Assembly (NCBI GenBank): GCA_965178125.1
Contig: CBCXTV010000019.1
Coordinates: 1-29,157 of the forward strand
Source of the DNA: Bilabrum cf. latius
Taxonomy: Eukaryota; Bigyra: Bicosoecida; Bigyra; Bicosoecida
DNA: 29,157 nucleotides
Direction of reading: 5' to 3'
Below, in pieces: positions 1 through 9,033 of the stretch. The notes under the pieces are model-generated. The model was not told the origin of the DNA, did no database searches, and saw nothing but the letters and a program-made list of their open reading frames with translations. Position 1 is the stretch's first letter. Each line of letters starts with the position of its first letter. A program made the position numbers and the translations under genes.

Positions 1-3000
1 GCAGCACTACCCCACCTTGGCCGACCTCGTCCAGTGGGCGAGGAACGCCACCGGCAACGCCCAGCGCAAGGAATCGGAGGTCGAGGTGCTCGTTAAAATT
101 CAGGCCAGCAAAGTATGTACGCAAAAATACATGTGTCGTGCTTTTGTGTTTTTATGTACAAGTACATGTATGGATGTACATGTTTGTGCTTGCTTGCTTA
201 CATGTGTGTCTATGCGCATAGAGTTATGTATACCTATGTGCGTTGACATATGGAGACATGTGTATTCTGAGCATGTATACATGTATATGTGTGTGGAAGC
301 ACACACATACAGGTACAACTGTAGCTTTCGGTACATCAATACATATAAGCGGATGCGTATGTTTGCATGTAGGACTATAATATGTATTGAGACACACGAA
401 CTTACATATGACGATATAGATATATTTCAACCTATGCATGTATACATGTATAAAACACATAGACATACACACAGCTTATAGGCACACACACACAAGTATA
501 CACAAGATCTCGTCGTATCGCGTTATCGAGATTGACCACAGCGCTCGCTATGAAAGAGTTTGTTGCTCGATCGTTGTCGGCAGGGGTTTCGGTATGGCAG
601 ATTTACGGCGGTCCTAATTTGTGTGTCGCGCCTCGTTGGCCAATTCGGAAGTCTACAGTTATTAGTTATTGGGACGCCCGCCTTATGTCTGTGCACTCTC
701 ATCTTGCTCATTTGGCCAGGCGCCAGCCTCTCGTCGATGGTCATTTGCATTGCGGGTTTTAGTAAACCTTGTTTATGTTGTTGCATTTGTCGATACCCCC
801 TTGACCTTAGGCAGTAGACAGGGCATTCAGAGCCAGGCATTTCAAAGCCCAGGGCGTCAGAGACCGTTGCGTTCGAAGTCGCATCGACTGTATTTGCATT
901 TCGGGGCTCCGTCGCCATCGGTTCCCAGGGATCGCGTGCATTACAGATGTGCTCGAAGTCGACAGCGTTATTACGAGCGGAGGCGCAAGCATGAGCACCG
1001 CTGAAAGTGATTGGCGTCTTATCTTTTTTTTTTTTTTATGTAGTATGTTGCCGAGATCGCGCACTGCCCATCTTTATCGTGGTCCGACCGCGGTTTCGGT
1101 CATCGCTGAGCCCAAGAAGTAGTAAGTCGGCTTCGTGTTGCTGCCTTTGCTTAAACACAGTCGCTTGCCGCCCATCCTCGGTCATTACGCTTGCGGTGAC
1201 AAATTCGCAGACCACAAGGACAGTGATGCGTATTGCGATTGCATGTTCGCCCCAAGCTGCAACATTATCTCACAATGATGTGCGGAAGTCGGGCGCCCGA
1301 TTCCAGTCTTCGGGCGGGTGTGACATTGCCGGGCATGCGCTTGTCAGTCGATGGTCGAGCAACAGACGGACAACGTCGTCAATTTCGACAAGATCGGCGA
1401 AGTCGTGAGCCACCGCTCCAGCATGGACAAAAAAGAGCTCGCGACTTACCTCCGTTTTGTACAGCTGTACGGCGGAGGGCGCGGAGGTCGATTCATCGCT
1501 GACTTGATGAACTTCAAGAAAGCGAATGTGCCGACTGGTCGCGTCATCGCGCTCGGGACCCAATTTTGTTGTATGTATTGTATCATACGACGCTTACCGA
1601 GACTATGCCCGCCCGCCCACCCGCCCGCCCCCCGCCCACTTCGCCGCCCCCCCCTTCCCCCTCCCCCCTGCCCCCCCCCCCAAAAAAAACTCTCCGCAAA
1701 AGTCAAAGCTGGCCTTATTATATTTTGGATGCCCACACCACATGCGTAGGACGTTCCAGTCGTTGAACGAGTTGAAGCTTTCGCCGGTCGAGGCCTGCCC
1801 CTTCTTCGCCATCGCTGTCGTCAAGACGCAAGCGGCGTGCCCGTCGATGAAGGTGTCGAACAACGTTTGCCGCTATATCAGCACATCGGACATCGCATCG
1901 TTGTCAGGACTTTGCGAGTAGACTGCATTTATATGTAGATAAGGTCGCATGCATACATGTATATCATATTTCACAGGCGGACGAGTGTTAGTACATTTGT
2001 ATGTATGAATGCATTTGTAAGCATGTGTCTAAAGAAAATATAGAAGATGTAAGTGAGACGGACAGACATATGCTCATGTATATGTACGTTTACGAACATC
2101 AACTACCAACATGTTTCATATATTCATCTGTGCATATGGATGTGTCTAAGTGTATGTATGCATGTGTATACGCATATGATACAGTGACGGCATACATGTT
2201 ACCATCTATAGAAGTCAATCGAAGGACCCAAGAAGTCAACCATGATGGCTGCTGAGCAGATTTTGCGCCAGTGCAGGTCGATGGTCGCTAATATGCCGCA
2301 GGAGATGGTCGATGTCGTTTCGCTCGCGACAGGTCGTCTCGATGTCCACATGGTTCGCGTCGTCTTGAAGAAGCCGGAGTCGAAGTTCAAGAACATCGAA
2401 GCGGTCGGCGCGAACTTCATCGACGAGATCAAGAAAGGCATGGCGGACAAAAACTTGGCCTCGCAGTCGACAACGCCCCTCGTCAGCCCATGGGCCGCCC
2501 AGGCGGCAGACGCGTCGCCATCGGGATCGCAAGTCGGGGTCGCGAACGTCATGCAGTACTCGGCGGACGGAGTCGCTGTCGGACCGTTGCAGACAGCGTT
2601 GCGCGCCGCAGGTTGCCGCTGTTCGTGAGGGTCTGTTTTTTTTCAGGCCTTTTTGGAGTCGCTTCCGCATCCCGCTTGGGCTCGCCCGCCAATGTTAGTA
2701 CCCGATGTTTGGTTTGTTCGCCAGCGCTTGCCATGCCATCTGCCCATCTCGCCCCTATCCCCGCCCCCGCACCAGCCCACGCCCCCGCCCCCGCCCCCGC
2801 CACTGATCTCCTGGCCTCTTTGTGTCTGGCATCTGTTTGCGCGCAGCCTGTCACAAGTGCATAAAGCAAGGTTTTGTCGAGGGATCGAATGTGAAGGACG
2901 ACGACACGAGCATCTTCAAAATCGTCAAGATCGATGAGTCCGGGAATGTGGAGCTCGCGCAGTACGACAATCGGGGCAAGATCGGTATGAAGACGACGGT

Positions 3001-3646
3001 CAAGCACGACGATTTCGTTACAACGTACTCGACGACGACCGCGACCATCGAGGTCATCGACAAGTGGGAGGAGAAGTCGATGTCGAAAGCGAACGAGAGC
3101 TACAATGAGGAGCTGTCGAAGTCGTACGCGCGCTTGGCTTTGCGCATGATCGCTGACGACATCGGCGAGCCCAAAAACTTGCGGCTCCAGGTGAAGCCGC
3201 ACAAGGGCGTCTTCGTCGACGCTGCGTTCGCAAAAGACAAGTTGATCCTCGTCCCCGAGACGCCGACGATCGTCCTCCGCAAAGATTGGCCGAACAACGG
3301 CTTGAAGATCGACTCGCCAATCGACATCGGAGACAAGATGATGTTCATCATGCCGACGTTCAATGCGAAGGACGCGGTCGTGCCATCGTGGTTGGTGCGC
3401 ACCGTCAGCGAAGAGAAGCAGGCCAACATGGTGATAACGAAGAAGTCGGTCTCGATTACGATGAACGTCGGGCAGAAGAAGTCGGAGAAATCGGAGAAAA
3501 AGGTCGAGATCAAAGTGCCGGTGCTCGTCAACTCGAAGAAGTTGGATGCGCAGGACGAGTTGAAGATCTACCGGGCCACTCCCACCACCAAAAAGCGTGG
3601 TGGGCTGGCGTTGTCGTCGTTTTCCAAAGCGCCGAAGCTCGCGTAG
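1..3646 (+). CDS. Five-exon gene of unknown function, 5' partial
   Basis: The gene enters from the left edge. I read exons at 2-112, 1348-1556, 1750-1907, 2225-2611 and 2847-3646 (TAG stop at 3644-3646). All exon lengths and phases agree (1665 nt, 554 residues visible). Exon 1 ends in KIQASK, exon 2 holds ELATYLRFVQLYGGG, exon 3 holds CPFFAIAVVKTQAACPS, exon 4 starts near TMMAAEQIL. Exon 5 carries a CHKC pair and a long domain with RLQVKPHKG, LILVPETP, VPSWLVRT and IKVPVLVNSKKL, then a basic tail (TTKKRG). It resembles, from memory only, multi-copy proteins of unknown function in dinoflagellate genomes. No catalytic motif or membrane segment is seen; it is probably a soluble protein. The next gene downstream is on the same strand. 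A transcript is needed to confirm exon ends; the final exon is the most certain. Confidence 0.68.
113..499. repeat. Alternating purine-pyrimidine tract (TG/TA/CA-rich)
   Basis: Sequence made of TGTATG, CATGTA, ACACAC and like words, with no period that holds. The open frames across it encode only Cys/Met/Tyr/His-rich nonsense. The same texture returns in intron 3 (1930-2215), at 9480-9610 and at 15151-15222. Confidence 0.75.
500..1197 (+). repeat. ~700-bp dispersed repeat, copy 1
   Basis: This segment matches 3766-4464 in the same orientation. By eye, identity is about 90% or more outside small indels: extra ATTAGTTA near 660, a 13-bp T run near 1024 not in the other copy, and two short insertions in copy 2. 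It begins near GATCTCGTCGTATCGCG and ends at CATTACGCTTGCGGT. It has no long open frame conserved between the copies. No target-site duplication or terminal inverted repeat was seen. It lies inside intron 1 under the gene model given here. Confidence 0.88.
1557..1749 (+). other. Intron 2 of the first gene, GA-AG
   Basis: Exon 2 ends CTCGG and the intron begins GACCCA; it ends GCGTAG and exon 3 begins GACGTT. Splicing gives Leu-Gly-Thr-Phe-Gln-Ser-Leu in frame. GT donors nearby (1568, 1571) do not match the phase of any acceptor found. GGAC occurs at both borders. The intron carries a C-rich tract (1608-1682) followed by an A8 run. Non-canonical GA/GC donors are known in dinoflagellates; this assignment rests on phase and protein continuity. 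Confidence 0.5.
1908..2224 (+). other. Intron 3 of the first gene, GA-AG
   Basis: Donor TCAG|GACTTT, acceptor CGAAG|GACCCA. The join makes a glycine codon and continues Pro-Lys-Lys-Ser-Thr-Met-Met. AGGAC is present at both ends. The body is TG/TA/CA-rich simple sequence. No GT donor in the correct phase is present near the end of exon 3 before the TAG at 1919. Confidence 0.5.
2612..2846 (+). other. Intron 4 of the first gene, GT-AG
   Basis: Donor GCCGCAG|GTTGCC and acceptor GCGCAG|CCTGTC, phase 1 on both sides, restoring an alanine codon before CHKC. CGCAG is repeated at both ends. The intron contains a second strong acceptor-like site (T8CAG at 2637-2646) that does not fit the phase of exon 5, and a CCCCCGCC-type tract at 2757-2803. 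Confidence 0.62.
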
Positions 3647-4635
3647 TCGCAATTCGCATTCGCGTGTCGTTTTTTGGCCGACTTGCGATCAATATTCGTC
3701 GTGCGCTCCGCCTTCCTTCGGAGGTCGACACACACGATCTCGTTTTGGCGTGAGCGACATGTCGCACACAGGATCTCGTCGTATCGCGCCATCGAGATTG
3801 ACCACAACGCTCGCTATGAAAGAGTTTGTTGCCCGATCGTTGTCGGCAAGGGTTTCGGTATGGAAGATTGACAGCGGTCCTAATTTGTGTGTCGCGCCTC
3901 GTTGGCCAATTCGGAAGTCTACAGTTCTTGGGACGCCCGTCTTATGGATGTGCACTCTCATCTTGCTCACTTGGCCAGGCGCCAATAGTCTGGCCTCTCG
4001 TCGATAATTATTTGCATTGCGGGTTTTAGTAAACCTTGTTTATGCTGCTGCATTTGTCAATACCCTCTTGACCTTAGGCGACAGGCAGGGAATTCAGAGC
4101 CAGGCATTTCAAAGCCCAAGGCGTCTATGAAACAGAGACCGTTGCGTTCGAAGTCGCATCGACTGTATTCGCATTTCGGGGCTCCTTCGCCATCGGTTCC
4201 CAGGGATCGCGTGCATTACAGATGTGCTCGAAGTCGACAGCGTACTTACAAGCGGAGGCGCAAGCATGAGCACCACTGAAAATGATAGGCGTTTCATCTT
4301 CTTTATGTAGTATGTTGCCGAGATCGCGCACTGCCCATCTTTATCGTGGTCCGACCGCGCTTTCGGTCATCGCTGAGCCCAAGAAGTAGTAAGTCGACTT
4401 CGTGTTGCCGCCTTTGGTTAAACACAGTCGCTTGCCGCCCATCCTCGGTCATTACGCTTGCGGTTTCGCCCTGCACTCACTTTTCGAGCATAGTTGTCAG
4501 AGCGGATGCGCATGAGCAAATTGTATTTTTGTAGACAAGCATTCGACGAGAGCGCGCTTGGCATTCGCCCATCGCCCCCATCCGTCGGCAGTTGTCATCG
4601 CCGACTTCTGTCGCTCTCGGCGCATCCCGATCGAC
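3647..4635. other. Spacer between the first and second genes
   Basis: Non-coding. It holds about 120 bp of 3' flank, copy 2 of the ~700-bp repeat, and about 170 bp leading to the next start codon. A T/C-rich stretch before ATG 4636 could hold a splice or trans-splice acceptor, but none stands out. Confidence 0.6.
3766..4464 (+). repeat. ~700-bp dispersed repeat, copy 2
   Basis: Second copy of the segment at 500-1197, same strand. It has two short insertions relative to copy 1 (about 6-8 bp near 3986 and 8 bp near 4125) and lacks the T run. It ends 171 bp before the start codon of the next gene, as copy 1 ends about 153 bp before ATG 1351. Confidence 0.88.
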
Positions 4636-5430
4636 ATGCCGGAGGTCGTTATCGAGCGTCGCTATGTCGTGACCGTTGCAGGCATGAAGGAGGGGGTCAT
4701 GCTGAAGACGGAGACAATCGACGGCGTCGACTTCTTCAAAATCACGAAGTCCGATCACGCACTCCAGCGCTTGTTGGTCGGGGAGAGCAACGCGAAAAAG
4801 CGAGTCCTCAAAGCGACATCGATCATTGAGGATCTCAGGGACCTTCGGAACGAGAAGATCGACGAGTTGACGAAATCGCCGATCGCGCAGCAGGACCTCG
4901 GCATCGATGAGGGTGTCGGCGAGCGCCCGTCGAAGATCCTCCGCAAGTCGTTGGACGATTTGCCGAAGATCGTGGGCGTCGCCACACCGCCCTATGGCGA
5001 CATTCCGGGTCGAATGTTGAACGTCCGCGCGGGGTGCGGCAAGGACGCGTTGTGGCTCGAGTTGTCGTCGGAGGTCGTGTCGTTCTTGGTCGATGTCGTC
5101 GACTACATGATAAAGTCGCAAGCCGAGGGCGAGGACGAGACCGCAGTTCTGAAGTCGGGGGTCAAAGGCATCTACTATGCCAAGGAGCGGAAATCGTGGC
5201 GGGCAGTGAGGCCCGACGGCAAGTCAAAGTACTTCAATGTGGAGCTCTACGCCGGCAACGACCTCGACGCCCTGGCGGTGGCGATCGATTGGCAGCTCGG
5301 CGACGACCAGGGCAAGGAGGAGAGCCCCGAGGTCGACGGCAATCGCCAGGACGCGCCGCCCGCCACGATGGGTAGGGGTAGGGGGCGCCCGCAGCGCCCA
5401 TCGAGCTCGAAGAGTTCGACCGAGCCCTAG
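4636..5430 (+). CDS. 264-aa protein with C-terminal AP2-like small domain
   Basis: The ATG at 4636 is chosen because it is the first ATG in frame; the frame is open further upstream. Residues 1-60 are mixed beta-like sequence, 61-110 helical and charged, and 131-160 hold an ALWLELSSEVVSFLVDVVDY segment. Residues 173-221 (GVKGIYYAKERKSW, then RPDGKSKYFNV and a helix ALAVAIDWQL) have the spacing of an AP2/ERF-type DNA-binding domain: three strands with W, basic residues, then an Ala-rich helix. The tail is Pro/Ser/Arg-rich with a GRGRGRP AT-hook-like motif at about 247-252. I infer a nuclear DNA-binding protein; the AP2 match is by eye and weak. The gene is single-exon as read and lies on the same strand as its neighbours. 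Confidence 0.68.
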   Translation: MPEVVIERRYVVTVAGMKEGVMLKTETIDGVDFFKITKSDHALQRLLVGESNAKKRVLKATSIIEDLRDLRNEKIDELTKSPIAQQDLGIDEGVGERPSKILRKSLDDLPKIVGVATPPYGDIPGRMLNVRAGCGKDALWLELSSEVVSFLVDVVDYMIKSQAEGEDETAVLKSGVKGIYYAKERKSWRAVRPDGKSKYFNVELYAGNDLDALAVAIDWQLGDDQGKEESPEVDGNRQDAPPATMGRGRGRPQRPSSSKSSTEP

Positions 5431-6342
5431 ACAATCGATATCGCGTGCGTCTAGCGTGATTCGAGTTTTGTTTCCGTTGTCGTAGTCGCTTATCGATGCG
5501 CGGATGTGTCACAGGCTTCCGTTCGACATTCTCGCGCTCAGGTTTAAGTGGATCATGTGTCACAACCGGCCGATTGATCCATGGGGAATAATGCCGCAGT
5601 TTAGCATGTCATTCAGAGCGATGTCGAACCTTGTTTGTCGTCGTTGTCGCGCCAATTGTCGTTCTTCGTTTGCGTGCCTTCGCCCCGCCGCCCCGCTCGC
5701 TGCTCGCCCCTCGCCCATCTTGAACGGCAACGTCTGCGGCACTGTTGTCGCCAAGTACAACTTCTACAAGATGTGCCACTTAGAGGTGCGCCCTCCGCCC
5801 TTGATGCACTCGTTGCCGCCGACATGCACAGTCATTCGAGCGCCGGGATACCAATTGCGAGTCTAAGGTCGACATCGTCGCGGGTCGCTTTTAGTCTTCT
5901 GTAGAGTGTAGGGTTGGCAAGGCCGTCAAAGAAGGCAGCAACAGGACAATGCCGGAGTCAAGGCAAATGTCAGAGCATAAGTACAGAGAGTCCACAAGTT
6001 TGGCAAGAATGATATGGATTGCGAAGGTCGGGGCAGTAATGCATGTTTGGCTGAGCTAGGCGTATCACATTGGCATGATGCAGAATGTATGTTTGTCGTC
6101 ATTGGCGTTGCATTCTGGAGTTCCATGGTCGAAATTCGCGATCAGCATGTAAGGAGACATGCCATGGAGGCAAGATTTACATTGATGCCGCGTTCGGCTC
6201 AAATTTCCCAGAGCGTCTGCGCCGTCTTCGCTAAGAACCCCCTTGATCGACCGTCGTCGATCGCCTCTCTTGATCGACCGTCGTCGATCGGCCCTCTCGC
6301 GCTTCGTCGTCGACTTCGATCCTCGAGTCTTCGACGTTCGGC
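5431..6342. other. Spacer with no clear gene
   Basis: An open frame at 5504-5866 contains a Cys-rich stretch (VCRRCRANC) and NGNVCGTVVAKYNFYKMC but no known domain, and it has stretches of C-rich simple sequence. It may be an exon fragment or chance. From 5900 to 6240 I see nothing. A short tandem repeat lies at 6243-6296. Confidence 0.4.
6243..6296. repeat. 27-bp tandem repeat, two copies
   Basis: Two adjacent copies of a 27-bp unit beginning TTGATCGACCGTCGTCGATC. Each contains the palindromic-looking GATCGACCGTCGTCGATC core. It lies just before the next gene, 46 bp upstream of the ATG. Confidence 0.85.
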
Positions 6343-8405
6343 ATGTCGGGCGCGCGGTCGTTCTCGAAGATGGGCAAGCCGTTGAGCGACGACGCGTCGG
6401 GAAGCGCCCAGGGATCGGCGGCCGGCATGGCTCCGTTTCCCAACCCGGGAGGGGCCTTCGCTGCGACGCCGCCTCGTCCGTCGCGTCCGGCCCCTGCGCC
6501 ATCGCCATCGGACGTCGCGCCCTCGTCGGCCATCGGCGCGCCGGGTCCTCGTCCGATCGCTCGCAGGCCGGCGACCGCGAAGCCGATGCCGGTGGTCGTG
6601 CAGCCGCCGCCGCACATGCAGCAGCGGCAGCCTCGCGCGCCCGATCGTGCGCCGCCGCCCGACGTCGCCCAGTCGTCGTCGTCCTTCGACCGTCGCCCGG
6701 CGCCGTTCCCGCCGCAGCCGCCGATCGCGATGGTCGCGATGCCGCAGGTCCCGCAGCCGACGCCGCCGGTCGAGCCCCCGCCGCCGCACTTGTTGCCGTC
6801 GTCGGTCGACTGGTTGCAGGGATCGATGTCGCAGTCGTCGGCGCCGGTCGGGCCATCGGCGATGCCGCCTTGCGCGGCGCAGCCCCCGCCGCGGCCGCCG
6901 GTCCCCGCACAGCCGCCCGTCGTGGTCGAGGACGATACGCCGATCGAGTCCTTCCAGTTTCCCATCGCCGTCATCGCGGTCGGCGGTCGCCATCGTGCGG
7001 GCTTCCACTTGCCGAACGAGATCGTGGCTCGCGTCGGCAATCTCGGCGTCCACGAGGTCGACTGTCGCGATTTGTTGCCGGACAGGGTTGAGGGGGGAGG
7101 GGGGGGGGGGGGGATGTGTGTTGTTGGCGCAGTAATCCAAAGAGCGCAAGGTTCGCACAAAACGAGCGGTGCGGACTCGGCGCTCTTTGCCAGTAACACC
7201 AACGACGCCAAAAAAACACAGGGCGTCTGGACGGCGTACAGCGACGCGACGGTCGACGATCCGGCGCTCATCTGCGACATCTTCTCGTGCGATGGCGTGT
7301 GCGAGGTCATCGTGTCGGGCGTCAAGGCGATCATCTTCGGCGGCAATCGCGTCATCGTCGTTCGGTCGGACATGGGCAGGCATCGATCGCATGTTGTCGG
7401 CTATTGCATCGTCGAGATCGTCAATCTGCTCACCGACACGATGAACGAGCGGTCGTTTAACGCGCACTTCTTCGCCGCGTCGGCCGCGCAGTCGAACGAC
7501 GACATCGACCATCTTGTCGACCACATCGCCAATTGGCTCGAGCGTCCGTTCGAACTTCGCGAGGGTGGCTAAAGAATATGAACAAATAAAGTCGGCGGGT
7601 CGAAATATGAGGCTCGATTCAAGATTTACAGGACCATAGCGCACTAAGCGGGAAATCAACAGAATTGAACCGACTGGAGAAAAGACCAGGCCAACCAAGC
7701 GGTGTAGATCTCAGCGGTACTTAATTGCAAAAACACGTTTACCATGGAAAAAAAGGTGGTCCGATGCCGCATTCGTCGAGGTTCGGCTTCGAAGCGGTGT
7801 TCGACTCGGCGAAAGCGTCGGAGGCGTGGTTGCGGGTCCATCGTTGGCTCGACGCGACCTTCTACACCGGCGAGGACGCGGTCATGCAAGCGCCGGTCGA
7901 CCCTCGCCCGTCGGATCCCGCCCATCGCCCATCGGCTGCGGCGTCGTCGGCCGGCGATATCGACTCCGCTTCCGCCTACGCGCGCGCGGCCGCCCCGCCC
8001 TCGCATGCGCCCGTCGATCCTCGCGAATCGAGCACGCCCTTCGACGATCGCCAGTCGCCCGCCGGTCGCGGACAGAAGCGTCCGGTGTGGATGACGTTCG
8101 AGCCGAATGTCGAGAATTGGCGTGCGGTGCTCGAGGGTTGGGGTTGCGACGACGACAGCGTTCGAACGTTGTTTTGTTTGGCGCAGCTCAACGAGGATGG
8201 GTACTATGCGGCGAATTCGATCATCGGGAAGCTCTTGCAGAAGCGTGCGTCGCGTGTTCGGGTCGACAATGTGTCGGGGTTCGTCTCGAGTTGCGCGCGC
8301 ACCGCGAGGCACGAGATCGAAGATCGTCGCCGCGACCAGCGCGATTCGGAGCGTGACTATCGCCGCCGCGACCATCGGGAGGGCTCGCAGGCGGGGTGGC
8401 GCTAG
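6343..8405 (+). CDS. Three-exon gene, Pro-rich N-terminus, unknown function
   Basis: Exons 6343-7086, 7222-7564 and 7756-8405 join in phase to 578 residues. The two later parts look like separate open frames, but the join GAG-G|GT-GGT-CCG keeps the frame through the stop of exon 2. Residues 1 to about 205 are Pro/Ala/Ser-rich and disordered, including PP-repeat stretches. The next block (SFQFPIAVIAVGGRHRAGFH, then DDPALICDIFSCDGVCEVIV and KAIIFGGNRVIVV) looks like a folded mixed beta domain. Exon 3 has a second disordered linker followed by WRAVLEGWGCDDDSVRTL, GYYAANSIIGKLL and GFVSSCARTARHEIE, ending in an Arg/Asp-rich tail. No known family is recognised. The start ATG is the first in frame; an upstream exon cannot be excluded. 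Confidence 0.6.
7087..7221 (+). other. Frame-preserving intron with poly-G tract
   Basis: GT-AG intron of 135 bp, phase 0, donor AGG|GTTGAG and acceptor ACACAG|GGCGTC. ACAGGG stands at both borders. It is a multiple of three and has no stop in frame, so retention would insert 45 residues starting with a Gly run. The poly-G tract (7091-7112, broken only by one A) explains the Gly run. Confidence 0.55.
7565..7755 (+). other. Intron joining the two halves of the Pro-rich gene
   Basis: 191-bp GT-AG intron, phase 1, donor GAGG|GTGGCT and acceptor AAAAAAAG|GTGGTC. GGTGG is repeated at both ends. It is A-rich compared with the exons, and stops are present in the frame of the preceding exon. Confidence 0.6.
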
Positions 8406-8729
8406 GTCGAGGTCGACGCTCGTTTTGCATGCGTTCTTCGCGTCCGGCGCTCGTGTCGAGAAAGCGCTCGTCGATGATCGTCAATCGTCGACTCGAGCGC
8501 GAAAGGCGACGGGGCGTCCGGAGTGCGCGGCGTCGAGACAGCACAGTCGGCGCGAATTCGGATCGTGATCGGCCCTCGGTGTCGGAGAACATCGTCGGTC
8601 GCGCAGCGTTGCCGGTGTCATCGTACATCGCACCCATCTGTCGATGTCATCGTACATCGACCCCCTATGAGCGACTGGTCGTCAAAATATGTGCGGGCAA
8701 GGTCTATTGTGCATGGCCTGAGCTTGTCA

Positions 8730-9033
8730 GGGACAGTCAAGTTTGAGTCAAAATGCACGTTTCAAGCAGGAAAACCCCTTGAGACCCGTTTGGGGCCAAG
8801 AAATGCGCAAATGTCAGCCTGACGTTTGCTCAATTTCCCGGAAAACGCGCAAACGTCAGCCTGACGCTTGCTCAATTTCCCGGAAATTGAGCAAGCGTCA
8901 GCCTGACGTTTGCTCAATTTCCCGGAAATTGAGCAAGCGTCAGGCTGACATTTGCTCATGGTTTGGCCCCAAATTGGTATCAAGGGGGTTTCTTGCGTGA
9001 AACACGCTTTTTTGCCTCAACCGTGACTGTCCC
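8730..9033. mobile_element. 304-bp foldback element (MITE-like)
   Basis: The ends GGGACAGTC and GACTGTCCC begin imperfect terminal inverted repeats of roughly 90 bp that match at about three quarters of positions, including GGTTTGGCCCC paired with TTGGGGCCAA. The core is a run of 42-bp units, each itself nearly palindromic. No target-site duplication is visible (left flank TTGTCA, right flank ATGGCC). Non-autonomous: the open frames through it on both strands encode only the repeat-derived peptide. Confidence 0.85.
8803..8960. repeat. 42-bp palindromic tandem units, 3.7 copies
   Basis: Units begin at 8803, 8845, 8887 and 8929, exactly 42 bp apart. Each has GTCAGCCTGAC at its centre flanked by GAGCAAAC/GTTTGCTC arms, and CAATTTCCCGGAAATTG at the junctions. 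Both the unit centres and the junctions are dyad-symmetric. Confidence 0.92.

Larger units (their letters stand above)
113..1347 (+). other. Intron 1 of the first gene (GT-AG) with repeat insertion
   Basis: Donor is AAA|GTATGT and acceptor GTCAG|TCG, both phase 0, joining a lysine codon to a serine codon. The intron is about 1235 bp. It holds TG/TA/CA-alternating sequence (113-499), one copy of a ~700-bp repeat (500-1197) and about 150 bp with no recognisable content. An alternative reading is that a new gene starts at ATG 1351, with the first exon belonging to a different upstream gene. Confidence 0.5.

Noticed and set aside
5-10. CACTAC as the left end of a CACTA element
   Set aside because: It lies inside the first exon (His-Tyr codons), and no matching terminus was found downstream of the transposase.
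2647-2693. Extra exon after the T8CAG site in intron 4
   Set aside because: The frame is open and a GTTAGT donor follows, but its phase does not match the last exon.
2549-3652. Long minus-strand open frame of 367 codons
   Set aside because: It lies opposite the last exon and intron of the first gene. Its Arg/Leu/Asp-rich translation is what the complement of TCG/GTC-rich coding sequence gives.
4357-4383. Spliced-leader relic (sequence ending GCTGAGCCCAAG, also at 1094-1121)
   Set aside because: It only partly resembles the dinoflagellate spliced-leader end and lies inside the dispersed repeat. No full leader was found.
6199-7698. Minus-strand open frame of 499 codons
   Set aside because: Shadow of the Pro-rich gene; Arg-rich, no domain, and it crosses both introns and the poly-G tract.
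8743-9000. Open frames on both strands with a repeated Cys/Ser/Lys peptide
   Set aside because: Produced by the 42-bp palindromic units of the foldback element, not by coding selection.
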